From Sipunculus nudus (lineage: Eukaryota; Annelida; Sipuncula; Golfingiida; Sipunculidae), in assembly GCA_026874595.1 (NCBI GenBank), contig CM049306.1, positions 58,846,019 to 58,910,018 of the forward strand: 64,000 nt of DNA, given 5' to 3'. Below the pieces are notes generated by a model. That model had not been told where the DNA came from and did no database searches. It saw only the letters and a program-made list of their open reading frames with translations. Made by a program: the position numbers and the translations under genes. Positions 23,401 to 36,394 of this stretch are shown here, one piece after another. Numbering within the stretch: the first letter of the stretch is position 1; each line of letters begins with the position of its first letter.

Positions 23401-24414
23401 AATGTCTATTTTGCCGGTACAATAAAGACACCATCTATAACTTTAATTGTGTCATAAATAAATTTTTTTTGTTTCAGGTATTTTCTCTTTACGTCAGAAA
23501 AAACCTAAGTAGATCAATCCACCAATAAATACCATATTATATGGATACATGGAGAAATAAACTCACATCCCAGTCATCACAAACAAATTATGAATATATT
23601 AATTGTTTGCAGTTATTGATTATATCCAAATATCAACAATATAAATGAGGAGAGGTATAGGTTAACTGCACTATATAAACATGAGTTTTTGTAATCAAAT
23701 GTATAAACCTTTAAAAGATCTGTTGGGAAAAAATATGTGTTCGGAGAGTATCAAGTTAATACAATTACAGTAAATAAAGCTAAATATTTGCAAAAATCCT
23801 TTTCAGAAAATTGTTTGATGATTGTTCATGTCCTACCTGTAAAATCTGAAAGCATTTTCAAAATTTTAGAGCCAATGCATTTCCGTGATCATGGAAAACG
23901 GACGTGATTCGCGGAAATGGAGTTTGAAACGGAATTTGGAACCTGACAAGGGTCTGGGTAACCTGAACATATATTTGGAATTTCATCACTAAGTCGCGTG
24001 ACATGAGCATTTCCAATTCGACAGTGCCCTCGGAAAGGATCGATTAATATTAATTCGCGATGGTGCTCATGCGCACACATTCACTGTTTAATAAGCACGC
24101 CCTCCTTTGCTCACCAAACATGGCAGTTCGCTCGGCTCGGAACAGGCTTCACCTGTGTCTCGCGGGTCAACTAAGAAATGCCATGTAGTTGACCTTTATT
24201 AATAATCAAAAGTGTGACCCCGTTCGATCGAGGATATCTCCGACTCACATACGGCAATGTTCGGAACGGATGTCTTTTCAGTTAGTACTCTTTGTACGAA
24301 TGTGCCGAAATTATTGCGGTCCATGCAACTTTTCAGATCTCCAACAAAGTCAAACAAAATGACTGTATGACGCACCGTCTCACAGCAGACTGGCCAATCG
24401 ACGGTCGCTAATTT
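20426..24414. other. Long noncoding stretch
   Basis: Nothing firm. It holds poly-T (20470-20487), a perfect 16-bp palindrome CGTACGTTAACGTACG at 21881-21896, and a CAGTGGCGGATACAAGG phrase with a G-run at about 23278-23302, typical of transposon ends. An 84-codon open frame at 22640-22894 (lysine/aspartate-rich, no recognisable family) may be chance. Confidence 0.4.
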
Positions 24415-25625
24415 TTATCTCAGCTGACTGAAAGTCATCTGAGCTATAGCGATCACCCTTTATCCGGCGCCCGTCCGTCCGTCTGTCTGTCTGTCCGTTA
24501 ACCAGGCACAATTCGTAACTGCTGGTTCTGGAATCTTCTAGCTTCATATCAAGAGAGGTCAATGAAAAATCCCCTTGGAAACTTGAAATAAGGTCTCTTT
24601 TACCCCTAACCTATGGGGCTCCCAAGTACCCCTCGAATAATGGAAAATTTGATATAAAAGCTCTAGTATCTGAACAACCATTGCATTGATCTCCATGCTT
24701 CTTTGCATGAATATAGATCATGGAATGTTTCATCAGTGTCTGCACTCTGGTGACGCCATCTGTATTTTTCTCTTTTTTTTGGGGATTGTTTTCGCTATTT
24801 TTGATTTCATTAAAGATGCGGTCATCTGTTAACAGGGCACAAATCGTAACGACTTGACCTAGAATCTTCTCTCTTGATACGCAGGGAGGCCTATGAAAAG
24901 TCTCCTTCGAAATCTGAAACTAGGTCTCTGTTACCCATATCCTTCAAGCTACGGGGCTCCAAAATATCCCCCAGAATAATTAAAATTTGATACAAAAGCT
25001 CAAGCATCTGAACAGCTATTGCATTGATCACCATGTTTCTCTGCATGAACATTGGTCATGGAATGTTTCATCAGTTTCTGCAGTCTGATGTCGCCACCTG
25101 TCTTTTTTTAAATTTTTTGTAGGAATCATTTTTCTCTATTTTTAATACCATTCAAGATACGGTCATCTGTTACGGGGCACAAATCGTAATGACTGGACAT
25201 AGAATCTTCTCTTTTGACATTCTTGACATCCCCTGAGCTATTGGGCTCAAAAATACCCCCCCCCCCAGAATAATGGAAAATTTGATACAAAAGCTCTATT
25301 ATCTGAACAACTAATGCATTGATCATCATGATTTTTTTTTCAAGAATATTGATCATGGAGAGTTTCATCAGTTTTGCAGTATGGTGGCGCCACCAAATTT
25401 TTACACGTTTTTATCTCTATTTATGAGACCTTCAAAGATGTGGTTGTATGATAACAGAGCACAAATGGTTACCATTGAACCTAGAAACTTCTAACTTGAC
25501 ATCCAAGGAGGTCCATGAAAAATCTCCTTAGGAACCTGAAATTAGGTCAATGTTACCCATATCCTTCGAGCTATGCTTAAGTTGAAGGGGGATACCACCC
25601 ACAAAATTTGGCATTGATAAAATTC
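24415..25625. repeat. Tandem repeat, period about 330 bp, four units
   Basis: Each unit carries GGCACAAATCGTAA, then TAGAATCTTCT, GGGGCTC, AATAATGGAAAATTTGATA, AAAAGCTC, GCATTGAT, and CATGGAATGTTTCATCAG. Unit anchors are at about 24505, 24838, 25172 and 25456; the last step is shorter. The first unit is preceded by CGTCCGTCCGTCTGTCTG, a common invertebrate intergenic repeat head. No coding signal. Confidence 0.8.
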
Positions 25626-26431
25626 TCTTGTGAATGTTTTGCTAGTAAGCTGAGCGTCATGAACCCTAGGTCACTTGTGAAAGTTTATTTTTATATTTCT
25701 ATTCCAGACTGAACGCGTCTCAAGTTTTAAATAGAACAGGAATTCCCTCATGGCCACGTAACCTCCCTGAAACCCGTTACATGTAAATGAGCCCATGCCC
25801 GGAGAAATACTTGTAGGAAAGTATGATGTTTCTCGAAACTTATAGACCTTCTATCGCTATATGCATTTGACACAAAAATATCATAACTCAGACGAACTGA
25901 TTAAAATACGGTTAGTTTTCGTTGTTGGTCGTTTTATATTTTCTCGGACCGGTCTCAAATTTTCCTGGCTGACATGTCACATCATTCCACCGCTATACAT
26001 GTCTGCGCATAAATGATGCGGAAATTTCAAATCTCAGAAGAACTGATTACAATACATTTAGTTTCAGAAACCGATTGTGTTAATTTCATTGCGAAAAGAA
26101 ATACGGATGATTATTCCTTTCATACTTGTCAAACGATTGTTTAATATCGCCAATCCGACAGCAAACTTTGACCGACTGACATCGTACCACGGCAACGTAA
26201 GCTGGCACGGCCGACTTTCTGAACAGCCAAACCTTTCCTTTTAAAATTTATCGAATAAAACTTGCATAGTAGTACATATGCTGTGTTCTTTTACCTTAAA
26301 TTGAATTGTTCCAAACAATAGTCTCAATACTGATTTTCCACTTTGAATGGAACCCCATTTTAAAAGTCTATGTAACTTGAAACAGAACTATTTTTTGCCT
26401 TATAAACATTTATTTTTGTTATAATTTACAG
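25626..26431. other. Noncoding stretch
   Basis: I see no gene, repeat border or RNA in this segment. Confidence 0.5.
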
Positions 26432-26590
26432 GCCACAACAGAATGACTGTGACAGTGATGATGGTCCAGATGGGGAACAAGTCAGGCAACCCCCCAAAAA
26501 AAAACAAAAAATGCGAGAACGGCTGTCACATTAAACCCAGCACTGCCCCACCACCTCAGGCATTGGACAGTCCAGTCATCAGAGAAACAG
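26432..26590 (+). CDS. Candidate internal exon, protein not recognised
   Basis: Bounded by an acceptor (TATAATTTACAG) and a strong donor (CAG/GTATGC). One frame is acidic then basic (QNDCDSDDGPDGEQ, then PPKKKQK) and hits a stop. Another frame stays open and ends PQALDSPVIRET. The switch falls at a CCCCCCAAAAAAAAAC run, so an indel there is possible. Joining the open frame to the segment at 27184 keeps frame. No homology recognised; could be a real unannotated gene or chance. Confidence 0.3.
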
Positions 26591-27183
26591 GTATGCTGAA
26601 ATACTTATCATTGTGTGTTATGAAGTACACAAGACAAACATCCATATATCATAACCACAGGTGCTTCATCCTTCAAAATTGGTCTATAGGTATCTGTACC
26701 AAAGATCTTTGCCCATAGTGACAACTGGTTAACCTAATGTATGGCTACCCTTCCCCCACTTATAGTAGGCAATGTTAACACAAGGTTTATGTCATAGTCA
26801 ATGTAGTTGCCGACTTCAGGAAACATGTGCCTCAGGATCAGATAAGAAATTGATTCACTGCTTTGTAATTACTTTATTTTTCCTACTCTGATTTCCTGTT
26901 TCCTGGACAAGGCAAAACATGACTCTTTCCTTTAATGGTGACTTCCTGTGCGTCTTATTATTTTTCCATTTATTATGAAAAATATTAATAAAGGATCAAA
27001 GGAATATAATCATCATCTTTAATCCATTGCTTATCCTAGCAATTATTAAATTGGTAAGCAACCTGTTTTTACAAATAGAAAATTCATATACAAGTTTAGC
27101 AACTGCATAAATGAGGCACAATTATTCTTGCAGCAGACTTCACGTTCATGTGTTTGACATGTATTTTTTCTATTATATTTTAG

Positions 27184-27242
27184 ATGATGAGGCAGGACAA
27201 AAATACAGACTGGCTACACCAACTTCAGTCACAGATATATAG
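27184..27242 (+). CDS. Candidate terminal exon, protein not recognised
   Basis: A good acceptor (TCTATTATATTTTAG) is followed, in phase with the exon ending at 26590, by DEAGQKYRLATPTSVTDI and a TAG stop. A CAG/GTGAGA donor at 27264 suggests it may instead be an internal exon, read in another frame. A further acceptor (TTTTCTTTTCAG) lies at 27613. Low confidence; no family recognised. Confidence 0.3.
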
Positions 27243-27663
27243 AAACATCCTTCAGGCATGTCAGGTGAGAAATGATGATATTATTTTTTAAAATAATTCT
27301 TTGAGTTCTTTAACTTGAATCCAGCAGAAAAAAAATATTTTTTTTTTCACAGAAAATTGTTCTGTGGTTGTTTTTTAATTAACACTGGCACAACAGATCA
27401 CCCTGAGTCCGTGTAAGATAATACAAATAACACATTATTAGGTTAATCTTAATGAATTTTGCTGATATTTCAGTTAATTTCACTAATGCTGCATGTGAAA
27501 CAATATATATTGTTTCCTGTTGTTAAATAAAGCTTTAGGTTAAATGTTCTTTCTCTAAGTTACTGATAATAAGATGGAAAAGTTTGATATTTAAAATATA
27601 TTTTTCTTTTCAGCTGTTCATTTGATAGAACAGGTCGAAGAAAATACGGAGCACAACGAGGTG

Positions 27664-28129
27664 TACGCTCTTTACACAGCGCTTTACGTGTAGGCCTACT
27701 ATCTATATCGTAAGCGCTGTTTGCTATGACCTCGTATTCTGAATCTCTACACCAGAGGGGAGCACTGTATTTTGGTCCAATCAGATGAGACCCTGTGCTG
27801 GAAGTCAAAACGGTTTACCAGCCAACCGAGGAATGTTGCTAATGGAGCTAATGTTGTTCATTTCGTTTTGAGTGACAGCTCATCGCCCCAGCTACCGTTT
27901 GAACAGGCCACATGCTCAGAGAGAATGGCCCCACATAGGATTTCTGGGAAGAGCCTGATGCCTGTCGAGTGTTTGTTGACTGGCATTTGGTTGGCTGCTA
28001 GTCAAATCAGCATTTTTTTTCAGCAGACAGGCCACCTGGTGTTTAAGTGCATCATAAACGGTCAAAGCAGGCAGCGGGAAAATCAGTAGCTTCTTTAGAA
28101 GCGCAAGATTCCGCTGCCTCGGGAGCGTA
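27664..28129 (+). mobile_element. MULE-like non-autonomous element, copy 1 (466 bp)
   Basis: Starts TACGCTCTTTACACAGCGC and ends ...GAGCGTA, so the tips are inverted (TACGCTC/GAGCGTA, followed by imperfect CAGCGC similarity). Flanking 9-mers AACGAGGTG (27655-27663) and AACACGGTG (28130-28138) match at 7 of 9 positions, a decayed 9-bp target duplication. Nearly the whole length aligns to the copy at 62654-63351. This one lacks about 230 bp that the other has. No transposase. Confidence 0.75.
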
Positions 28130-28138
28130 AACACGGTG

Positions 28139-29650
28139 GTGCTGCAAACTCTGTCTACAAGAGGCACAACCAGGAATCCTGTTGGTCTGACAATTGAGAT
28201 GGCCCCAAAGTGGCCAGAGAGCACTTCATCAAACAATAGTTAATTCAACGAATTTATTTTCTTATTCTAAAGCAAAAGTAACAAACTTCCCGTTTAAGGA
28301 TTATTTTGTAATGCGCTGGATTTGCTTCCCTGATTCATGATCATGCTTTAAGACGGCCCAGAGGTGACCCAACTATAACGTTGACTAACTGCGGAATCCG
28401 ATGAGTTTTTCTTTTTTTTTTTTTTTGGAAGCGGAACATTGGGCATATACAAATGAGATAGCACAGAAGACTGTAATAAGTACTCGTAATACGTGGGTCC
28501 CAAGGAGTAGCAATGCAGCCACATGAAAACGCATTCTCCACACGTGATGCCGATGCAGTTTTTATTCACCAATCAATGGGTTGATGGCATTGTATTTATA
28601 CATATCAATCTTCCACACAGAAGTATGTATATGAATGTAAAGGATTAACCTCCCGAGAACATTAATTCACACTGCACGCTTTTACCCCGAAATCGAGCTT
28701 ATATACGCCTGAAAAGTGTAAATTACAAAAATTAAGTGAATGGAGCCAACAAACAGTATGTATTGACAACATCAATGCCAAATATAACCAACCAACCAAG
28801 GTATTTGTCCGTAAAATGTATTTTATATATTGATAAACATGTGGATATATTTTGCGGTGTAATATCCGTGACTCGGTATTGTATGATAGTTTACGTGATA
28901 CAATGGTTTCCAGAATGTTTGAAGCTGTGGGAGAACGGTGATAGTTCAGCGACACTTATTGTGGTCATTTCAACAATACGCAAAGGATTACCTGGATGAA
29001 ATGGGGGATAAACTCTTTATTGCATACTGACATAAGAAATGAGTGGCAAGGGATCTTTAGCAACATGTTGTCAACATTTTGTTGACCATGCAAATGGGTC
29101 AGGGACTGTATCAATTGTCAGGTCAAACATGCTTAAATCCGTCAGTGACAGCAGGGTTTATTCATATGCAAAATAGACGCTTGAGGTAAATTGTATTCTT
29201 CCTCTAACTAACATTTCTGCATGAGGAGCTACATAAGTATAGTAACACTAGATTTCTGAAATACATCAAGATATAGAGACTTGTCTCCGGTCTCTGCTAA
29301 CTTTTAGCTTGATGGTCGGATCTTATGAAGCAATCTAATTTCATACATCCATTCCACCATACAAATAATTTTTACTCCATGCCCGACCAAAGTGTCAGAT
29401 AACAATTCAAATAAGAAATCCTTCAATACAAGTGACGGCCAGTTTTAACGGTTTACGTCACTCTGGTATTTTTTATCTAATCTGATATTTTTGCAAAGAG
29501 GTCTGGATACAATGAAAAATGGACCCCAACAATAATATCTTCTTTTGTATTTTATTCTCTTTTCTCAGATGTTAGAATCAAGCCAGTATTCCCAATGACT
29601 CTCCTGATTTGCATAATAATAAAACTTAAAATCCAAACAATTTTTTTTGT
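28139..29650. other. Noncoding stretch
   Basis: The first about 100 bases keep an open plus-strand frame that is in frame with sequence left of the element at 27664 (see findings). The remainder shows no gene or delimited repeat. Confidence 0.35.
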
Positions 29651-29654
29651 CGTT

Positions 29655-31580
29655 ATGTAAAATTAACTATGACCGTAAACCACAAAGAAGACATTCTGTT
29701 CTCTTCTTTTCCTCCTTGGATAGGTTTCAATGGCGATCTTGAAGAAAAGGATATTATCCAAACCATAATTTGCATAATAAAAAAATGAAACTGTGCATCC
29801 AGCCTTTGGTAATATGATTTGTAATAATCCATAAACATGAAAACCTAGGTTTAGATCGACATAGACCTAACATGTGACTATTATCAAGGTTATTGAAGAA
29901 GGGACACCTTTTGTTAATGGCGGCCCTTATTTGCATCCTACAAACATCGCCCAAAGTCGTTAAGAGGACAACTCATCTAAAATGTATCGGGGATCCATAC
30001 GTTCACAATTCTACCATAAACCATGTTAAAACATACTAATCCCCAACCGGAGAGCTGGATAAGCGGTACTAAATTGCGTGGCATAGATGAAATAGCGAGA
30101 AATGACGGAACCTTTGCTTAATTTGTTAAGTTTGACTGTTGTGAACAAAATTGGATACAGAAACGAAGTAAAAAAAGGCAAATTTGCCAAAATAGGCAAA
30201 CACAGCAGCTGTCTCTTGAAAATCATTTCTTTTTTTCAGGTATTGTTCTTCACAAATGATATGAATTAGGTCCTTCAGCTGTTCCTCTTGGAACAGATTC
30301 TCAGCCTTATCTAATAAAAGATATAAATGGAACAGGTAGTCTAAAAAAAAGTCGACATATACTTTATGTTCCATCAGATCCCTAAAATGAGGCATCAGTA
30401 ACCGTTCATATAATTTTAATGCCAATCATAATAAAGATGCCAAACATTGATCATTGGAGGTTAAACTTACCGTTCATATGGATGAACTATATACGAATGA
30501 TTTTGCATATTGGCTATTTAGAATCTCATCAGATAAGGTTGAGGTTTAAATGTCATAACTCTTCTAACATCAGACATATTTCCAAAGACAATTGAGAAAA
30601 TAGGCCATAATTTGCATATTTTTCAAATAAAACCTAAAAAGAAATTTTCATATTTTCTAACGACAATCTTTTTAAATGAGGACTTGTGACCAGATATCCA
30701 ATTCAACAAAATATCATCGTTTCTATATACTTATCATATTATGAAATACGTTTTTCGTCCTGGCGACCCTATCACGAAAGCGTTATCAGTGAAAATTAGC
30801 ATTTCTCTATCCAACGTTGATTGTATATGGAGCAGTTTGAGCACATAAGAAATCTAAACTTGCATACGACATGCAAAAGTATCGACTTATACTTAAGACC
30901 CAGCTTCTCTATATGGAGAAATATTACACACTGCTGCATGTGGATTATATATTTGCTCTACCCAGTTAAACTAGCTCAACTATGAGCAACCTTGAAATAT
31001 TGAAGAAAATGAGTTTTTTATCTATGGCAACCATAAACTACAAATTATAAATTTAAATGTTCTCAAACAAAAATAATATTTGACCATGAAAACCTAGGTC
31101 TAGATATAATATTTGACCAATTATTATGGTAAGTTCTTGAGATAAGGAAAAAGTACACATTTTTTTACAATACCGGCCCTAATTTGCATATCGCAAAAAA
31201 ATTGAAAATCAAAATTGATTCCAAACCATTGTTGATATGCTTAAGTAATAATCTTTGGCAATTAAAACCTAGGTCTGAAAATAATGTTTAACAATTATCA
31301 TTGTTGGTTCTTGAAAAAATGGAAAAAAAAGTGTATGGTTTTTGTCATTGGTGGCCCTAATTTGCATATTTTCAAAATTTAAAAATAAAAGTATAATCTA
31401 AATTCTTTTTAAAATGCTACTACATTAAACTTTGACCATTAAAACCTAGGTCTGGACATAATGTTAGACCTTATATTATGGTAGTTCTTCAGATACTTAA
31501 AACAGTATAATTTTTGTTAATGGCGACGCTAATTTGCATATTACGAATATTGTCAAAAGTCTCAATGAGAATATCTAAAC
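29655..31580. repeat. Degenerate repeat cluster, period about 175 bp
   Basis: Phrases AAAACCTAGGTCTGGA, ATAATNTTNGACC, TTAATGGCGGCCCTAATTTGCATAT recur. The best-ordered units begin at about 31081, 31257 and 31434; an older unit lies at about 29835-29945. Minus-strand open frame 30126-30425 lies between units and has no recognisable family. Confidence 0.65.
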
Positions 31581-33668
31581 TAATAATGTATCAGGAAACC
31601 CTTACAATAAAAAATCCACAATAAATCTCGAACTTGGACAGTTAATTGAGAAATCTGAGAGAAACAAATATAAACTGGTATTCCTTCCCAGCAAACCTTA
31701 TTTTGTCCTATTTAGATTCATAATTTGTAAATATGCCCATGTTTAGCAAACGCCCTCACTTTGACCCTTTTACCCAAATTTTTCTTACGTTTTCGATGAT
31801 GCCCTTTCCAATAAAGTTTAACTGGTTTAGGTCCCCGGGGTTGTTACCCTGGCAGGTTCTTAGCCTGGTCTGATAAGAACTCTCTTATTTTGATGATAAG
31901 CATGCTTACATAACATAGTTACGTCCAATACACAAAGATAAATGCCAAATACCCATGTTCAGACCGGTTTGACGATTGATGTCTTTGGCATGGTCTTTCG
32001 GGTGCTCAGTCCCTTTCATCGAGTGTTAATGGAGTCTTGTAGTTATTTCCACTTGCATTGGCCAGTTGGAAGTGATAGTATATAGTGTTGTTCCCTATGA
32101 CCATGCAAGGTCTATTCCTGAACCCAATGCAAGTGTTAGCTTGGTCAGGGGATCAGAAGAATGGTTATTCAGAATTTCAGGTGTCTAATACAATAGAAAT
32201 GTTGAAATTCCCGAACCTCTATAGATCAATTAATAACACCATAAAGGATCATTGTAAACCAGCCAAATGAGGTGGGGCAGCTAAAGGCTCAATTACACCT
32301 GATGAAGGAAGCACAGCACTCGAAAGTTCGTGCCAGAGGCATCAATCATCATACTTGTCTAAACGATGGTGTTCGCGAATAACTTTATCATTGTGTTCTG
32401 GAATTATCATGCACCAATTCAAACCGCTTCTCAAAGTATTTTTATTTTTTTTATAGATTTCTTTATATTTCTTTAAAAGGAGCTCCGAAATGATTAAAAA
32501 AATATGATTTCTGTTACCAATGGTTTAAGAAAATCCCAAGCATTGCATGACACTCCTTCTTTGGCAATGCGTTGCCAAGCACGCTACAGACAAGTAACAA
32601 GGAAATGTATATCCTTCCGATCATTAAATTTAAGCTTATCATAAAACAATATTCCTAAAGAAATTGGTCAGTTTAAACTAAAAGTACCATCCTATCCAAT
32701 AACATTTATTAAAATTAGAATTTTATTTGTTCCATAGCTCATGTAAATGGTGCAATTTACTTATACCCGCCCTCATTCAGGCTGTTTAGATTTGGTCATT
32801 AAGGTCACACTTTTATTTGTGGAAATTGCAATGATAGCTACATAATATAGATAACATATAAGAGTGGCCTAAGCCAGCTTTTCCTAGGAAGCGCGAGTGG
32901 TTTCACTTGACGTCTGCAGATCTTTATGTTAAACAGTAGTTTTATCTATAACCAAATGTTTACGCTATTTATGCTGTATCAGGCAAGACGTAAATGACCG
33001 TAAACGAACAGATGTTTCTTTCTTTTCATATCTTATCTTTTCATATCCTAACATGTTTCTGTAGAGTCCAGTTTATATACGGACATCGATGTAGTTGGCA
33101 AAGATTTTATGTGTAGGCTACACCGGTCACGAAGACGCAGACTAACGATGTCACCTGTATCAGCCTGATACATTATGATACCGACTGAGTAATCTTTTCA
33201 TGTTGAAAATATAATGCGGATTTTTCATTAATTGTTAAGAAATTTAATCTATTATACAGCGTTCACTAGTCTGACTGACTGTCAAGAAAAGAGCTTTGGA
33301 GGTACAGCCTAATGCTGCGCCCATGGGCCGGTAATAAGACAACCTTGTATCTAACTGATGGGCGTCAGTATGATCAGAATCCATGCTGTAAAGAAACCGC
33401 AGGTATATACCATGCGGATCAATGTGTCCCCTCTACAGAGAGTAATCCCCAGATCGTCTAATCAATAGACACCCACAGACGGACGACACGCAAGAGATCT
33501 GATACACGCCCAGGTGGCCGCCAGACTGTCAAGAAGCCTGGGGAACATCTCTCACACACTCACAGCGATCTTTCACGATTATCTACGGTAACTTTCACGT
33601 TACCTTTATAACAACAATAACAACATATTCAACAACTTTTTAAGCGTATTAAATAAAAGAAAAAAAAT
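31581..33668. other. Noncoding stretch upstream of receptor exon 1
   Basis: No repeat borders or exons seen. The last few hundred bases (about 33.4-33.67 kb) should contain the promoter and 5' UTR of the gene starting at 33669. I see no TATA box at a convincing distance. Confidence 0.4.
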
Positions 33669-33910
33669 ATGCCCAACAAGTGGAGTCTGGCTTTGCGGCT
33701 GTGTGTTCTGGCTGTCTTAACGATTGTAGTTTTATCTAGTACTGGATCTCCAGTCACTGCAGCCAATGAAGAGGTCACCACAGAGGAGGACCACCACGAT
33801 GACGAACAGGGTGAAGAACATGGTGAAGAACATGGCGAGGAAAATGAAGATGCGCATGGTGATGAACATGGTGGCGAACACGGTGGCGAACATGAGGAAG
33901 AGATCATCAG
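33669..33910 (+). CDS. First coding exon: signal peptide and His/Glu/Gly-rich ectodomain, probably of a GPCR
   Basis: Begins MPNKWSLALRLCVLAVLTIV, a clear signal peptide (basic start, hydrophobic core to about residue 25, AA-type cleavage near residue 32). A strongly acidic, histidine-rich low-complexity stretch follows with GEEHGEEHGEE and GDEHGGEHGGEHEEE repeats, then IIR. The ATG has A at -3. The exon ends ATCATCAG/GTAATC, phase 2. The receptor exon at 59020 starts in the matching phase and would follow directly, giving ...EEEIIRDYHLANLV. It would then be the extracellular N-terminus before TM1, possibly metal-binding through the His repeats. Alternative: first exon of another secreted or membrane protein such as a ZIP transporter. 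Confidence 0.65.
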
Positions 33911-35214
33911 GTAATCTTTTTTCAACCAAAATAGGGGTTAAATATACCATAATAATAATAATGATGATAACATGTTGAATTTGGAGAATTAGACAGTTAA
34001 ATGAATTGGAAAGGAATTGGAATTTAAGGCCACAAGCTCAAATGAATTGAACTTAAATAATGGACAACGTTCTGTCATTCACACCTGTCCTTGGTACCGC
34101 TTGTTGAACAGCTCTCCCAATGTTCCAATCCTGCAGTTATCCTGATATCATATAAAATCTAGGTAAATCCCTATATATGCATGAGAGACTCCATGGCTAG
34201 TTTCTCTCGTAACAAAGCATATCGTTGATATGCAGAATAAATCGTGTGGTTTTAGGCATGTTCAAATCATAGTTTAGTCAATGGTAGATTAAAAGAAAGT
34301 ACACCTTGCGACACCTATACGTAAGAAGTTCCTCTTGCCGTAGCTGTTCTCCTTCAGGTCAGAAAAACAGCGTTTGACTGGAGTCAAGCAGAGATCATTT
34401 AAGCATAATGATAAGCTCCGAAAGTAAAGATATGCTGGTGCTAACCAATGTGATAAAAATGTTGTCTATACTAAAATGCAAATTCTTGCCATCCCAGCTT
34501 CTTCGAGCTCATGAATATAATATGCACTGAATTAATAATTTGTTCAATGTGAATGACTTTTTAAATCGATTTGAAATTTCATAAACATTATTGATTAAGA
34601 ATCGTATTTGAATAGAAAAATCTGAAATTACCCTAGATCTACCGAGAAACGCTTTTAAGTCATGTAGAAACATAAAAAACACCATAGCCGCAAGTGTATG
34701 ATAGTTTTCCCATCTTCCCTTGTTTTTAAAACGTACTCTAATCCTCAGCCTCAATTATGAGATATTTTTTATTGCAGAAAAAGTTATTTTTTATATTTAC
34801 ATATGTATCATCCTGTTTGCACGAAGCGGATGATACCACCCTTAATTAAACTTTATTTTATATAAACATTGAAATCCGAGTGAACCGGAGTGATATGTGT
34901 TCTTTATTTGTCTGTCTGCATATTTCATATTTGAGCAGATCGTATGGAATGTTGTGTAAAATAAGACCATAATAGAATCATAGAGGTCAATACGGGTTTA
35001 TTTATTTTCAGGAGTTGACAATTAATAACTTATGTGTAATCTTAAATGCAGCTTGCATGATTATTCACAATAATGTATTTATTCAGAGAATACTTCTATC
35101 CATCACATAGAAAAAACGGATAAACTCACTGAAAATTAGGTTGCGCCTTGTTGGTTAACAATGTAATATATAAAGAGTATCTTTTATCTACATGTAGTGG
35201 ACTTCCATGTACCG

Positions 35215-35285
35215 ACCATTCTGTTCTATATGATATCGACCGTTCTGTTCTATATGATATCGACCGTTCTGTTCTATATGATATA
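35215..35285. repeat. Minisatellite, 24-bp unit, three copies
   Basis: The unit CCGTTCTGTTCTATATGATA plus TCGA is repeated about three times head to tail. Confidence 0.85.
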
Positions 35286-36061
35286 CAACGGTAATATATC
35301 GTGCTATACACAATTCATCATTCATTGGACATTTTAATCAACACAGAACTGCGACTAAAATCACTTAGAAGGGAACCTGGTTAAACTGGGAATCAATGTA
35401 ATATAGTAAAAATATGACCGAAATTTGTAACTCTATTAAAGCCATGAAGCAAACAAGTTAAGCAACATGAGAATCGCGACAAAAGACAGATGAAATAACA
35501 ACCGGCACGAAACTGCCTATAAAAGTTTGGAGTGTGGTACTTTTGACCATTGAGTGACACTTGGCAAGCAGTACACCCGGCTTTGTTGGTCTAAGATCAC
35601 TCCGAATATTAAATAGACGATGTGAAGTCCTAACCACGAAAACACCCATGAGTTTGTAATTTTCCTTGAAACAATTCTTATCCAGTGTATTTGAAAGAAC
35701 AACATTACCCTCATCCCGTCATTTTGAGCTTACGCCAGCTATGTAGAAGCCCCGGCGAAGCGTAGGCCGTAGATTCCAAAGCCAACACGCCTAACCAGCG
35801 GAGTCGTGCTCATGTGCGTAAACGATTGTGCGGAGAGTGGTTCACTGCAGTGCAAGATTAATGTATAACCATGTAAGTCACAGCGAAGGTCCTCACATTT
35901 CACAGAGGCCTCACGCAATTTTACAGTTATTGCAGTTTAATGTTATGAATAAAATGGGTTGATTACTTCTGTCGTAATTTTATATTTATGTGAGGATTTA
36001 GCATTTTTAAACTGGCATATTTAGGGTACTGTCTCTATGCATTATTATATTTGATTTATAT

Positions 36062-36336
36062 ATGTATATATATATATATATATATATAAATATATATATA
36101 TAATAGATTCATATTTTTTATGTGTAATTTATTTCAAATAAAATAACTGATCAACTAAGTTAAACTTAATACTCAGTGTTTTTATTCTCCAAAGCGACGC
36201 AGTGGAAAACGAAAAGAGTACCAGTCATCAATACGTTGTGCGCAGCAATTAGTTAAAAGTTTTACAGAGGTAGAAAAAAGCAATGCAAAATGACACGAAA
36301 ATTTCATGAGCGGAATAAATACGTACTAATGCCTTG

Positions 36337-36394
<58 letters not shown>

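Noticed and set aside
27772-28236. Open frames of over 100 codons on both strands
   Set aside because: They lie in the non-autonomous MULE-like element, are not conserved as frames in the second copy, and resemble no transposase.
30126-30425. 99-codon minus-strand open frame with helical-looking sequence (LLLDKAENLFQEEQLKDL)
   Set aside because: No recognised family, no start context or splice sites, and it lies between repeat units. An open frame this long is expected by chance in AT-rich DNA of this size.
32299-32345. CTGATGA followed 15 bases later by CGAAA, resembling a hammerhead ribozyme core as found near Penelope-like elements
   Set aside because: The bases between the two boxes do not form a closing stem II and I could not find a stem III or cleavage triplet. 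Probably coincidence or a decayed repeat end.
33732-33950. Overlapping open frames on the other strand and frame at the His/Glu-rich exon
   Set aside because: They are frame shadows of the repetitive GEEHGEEH coding sequence.
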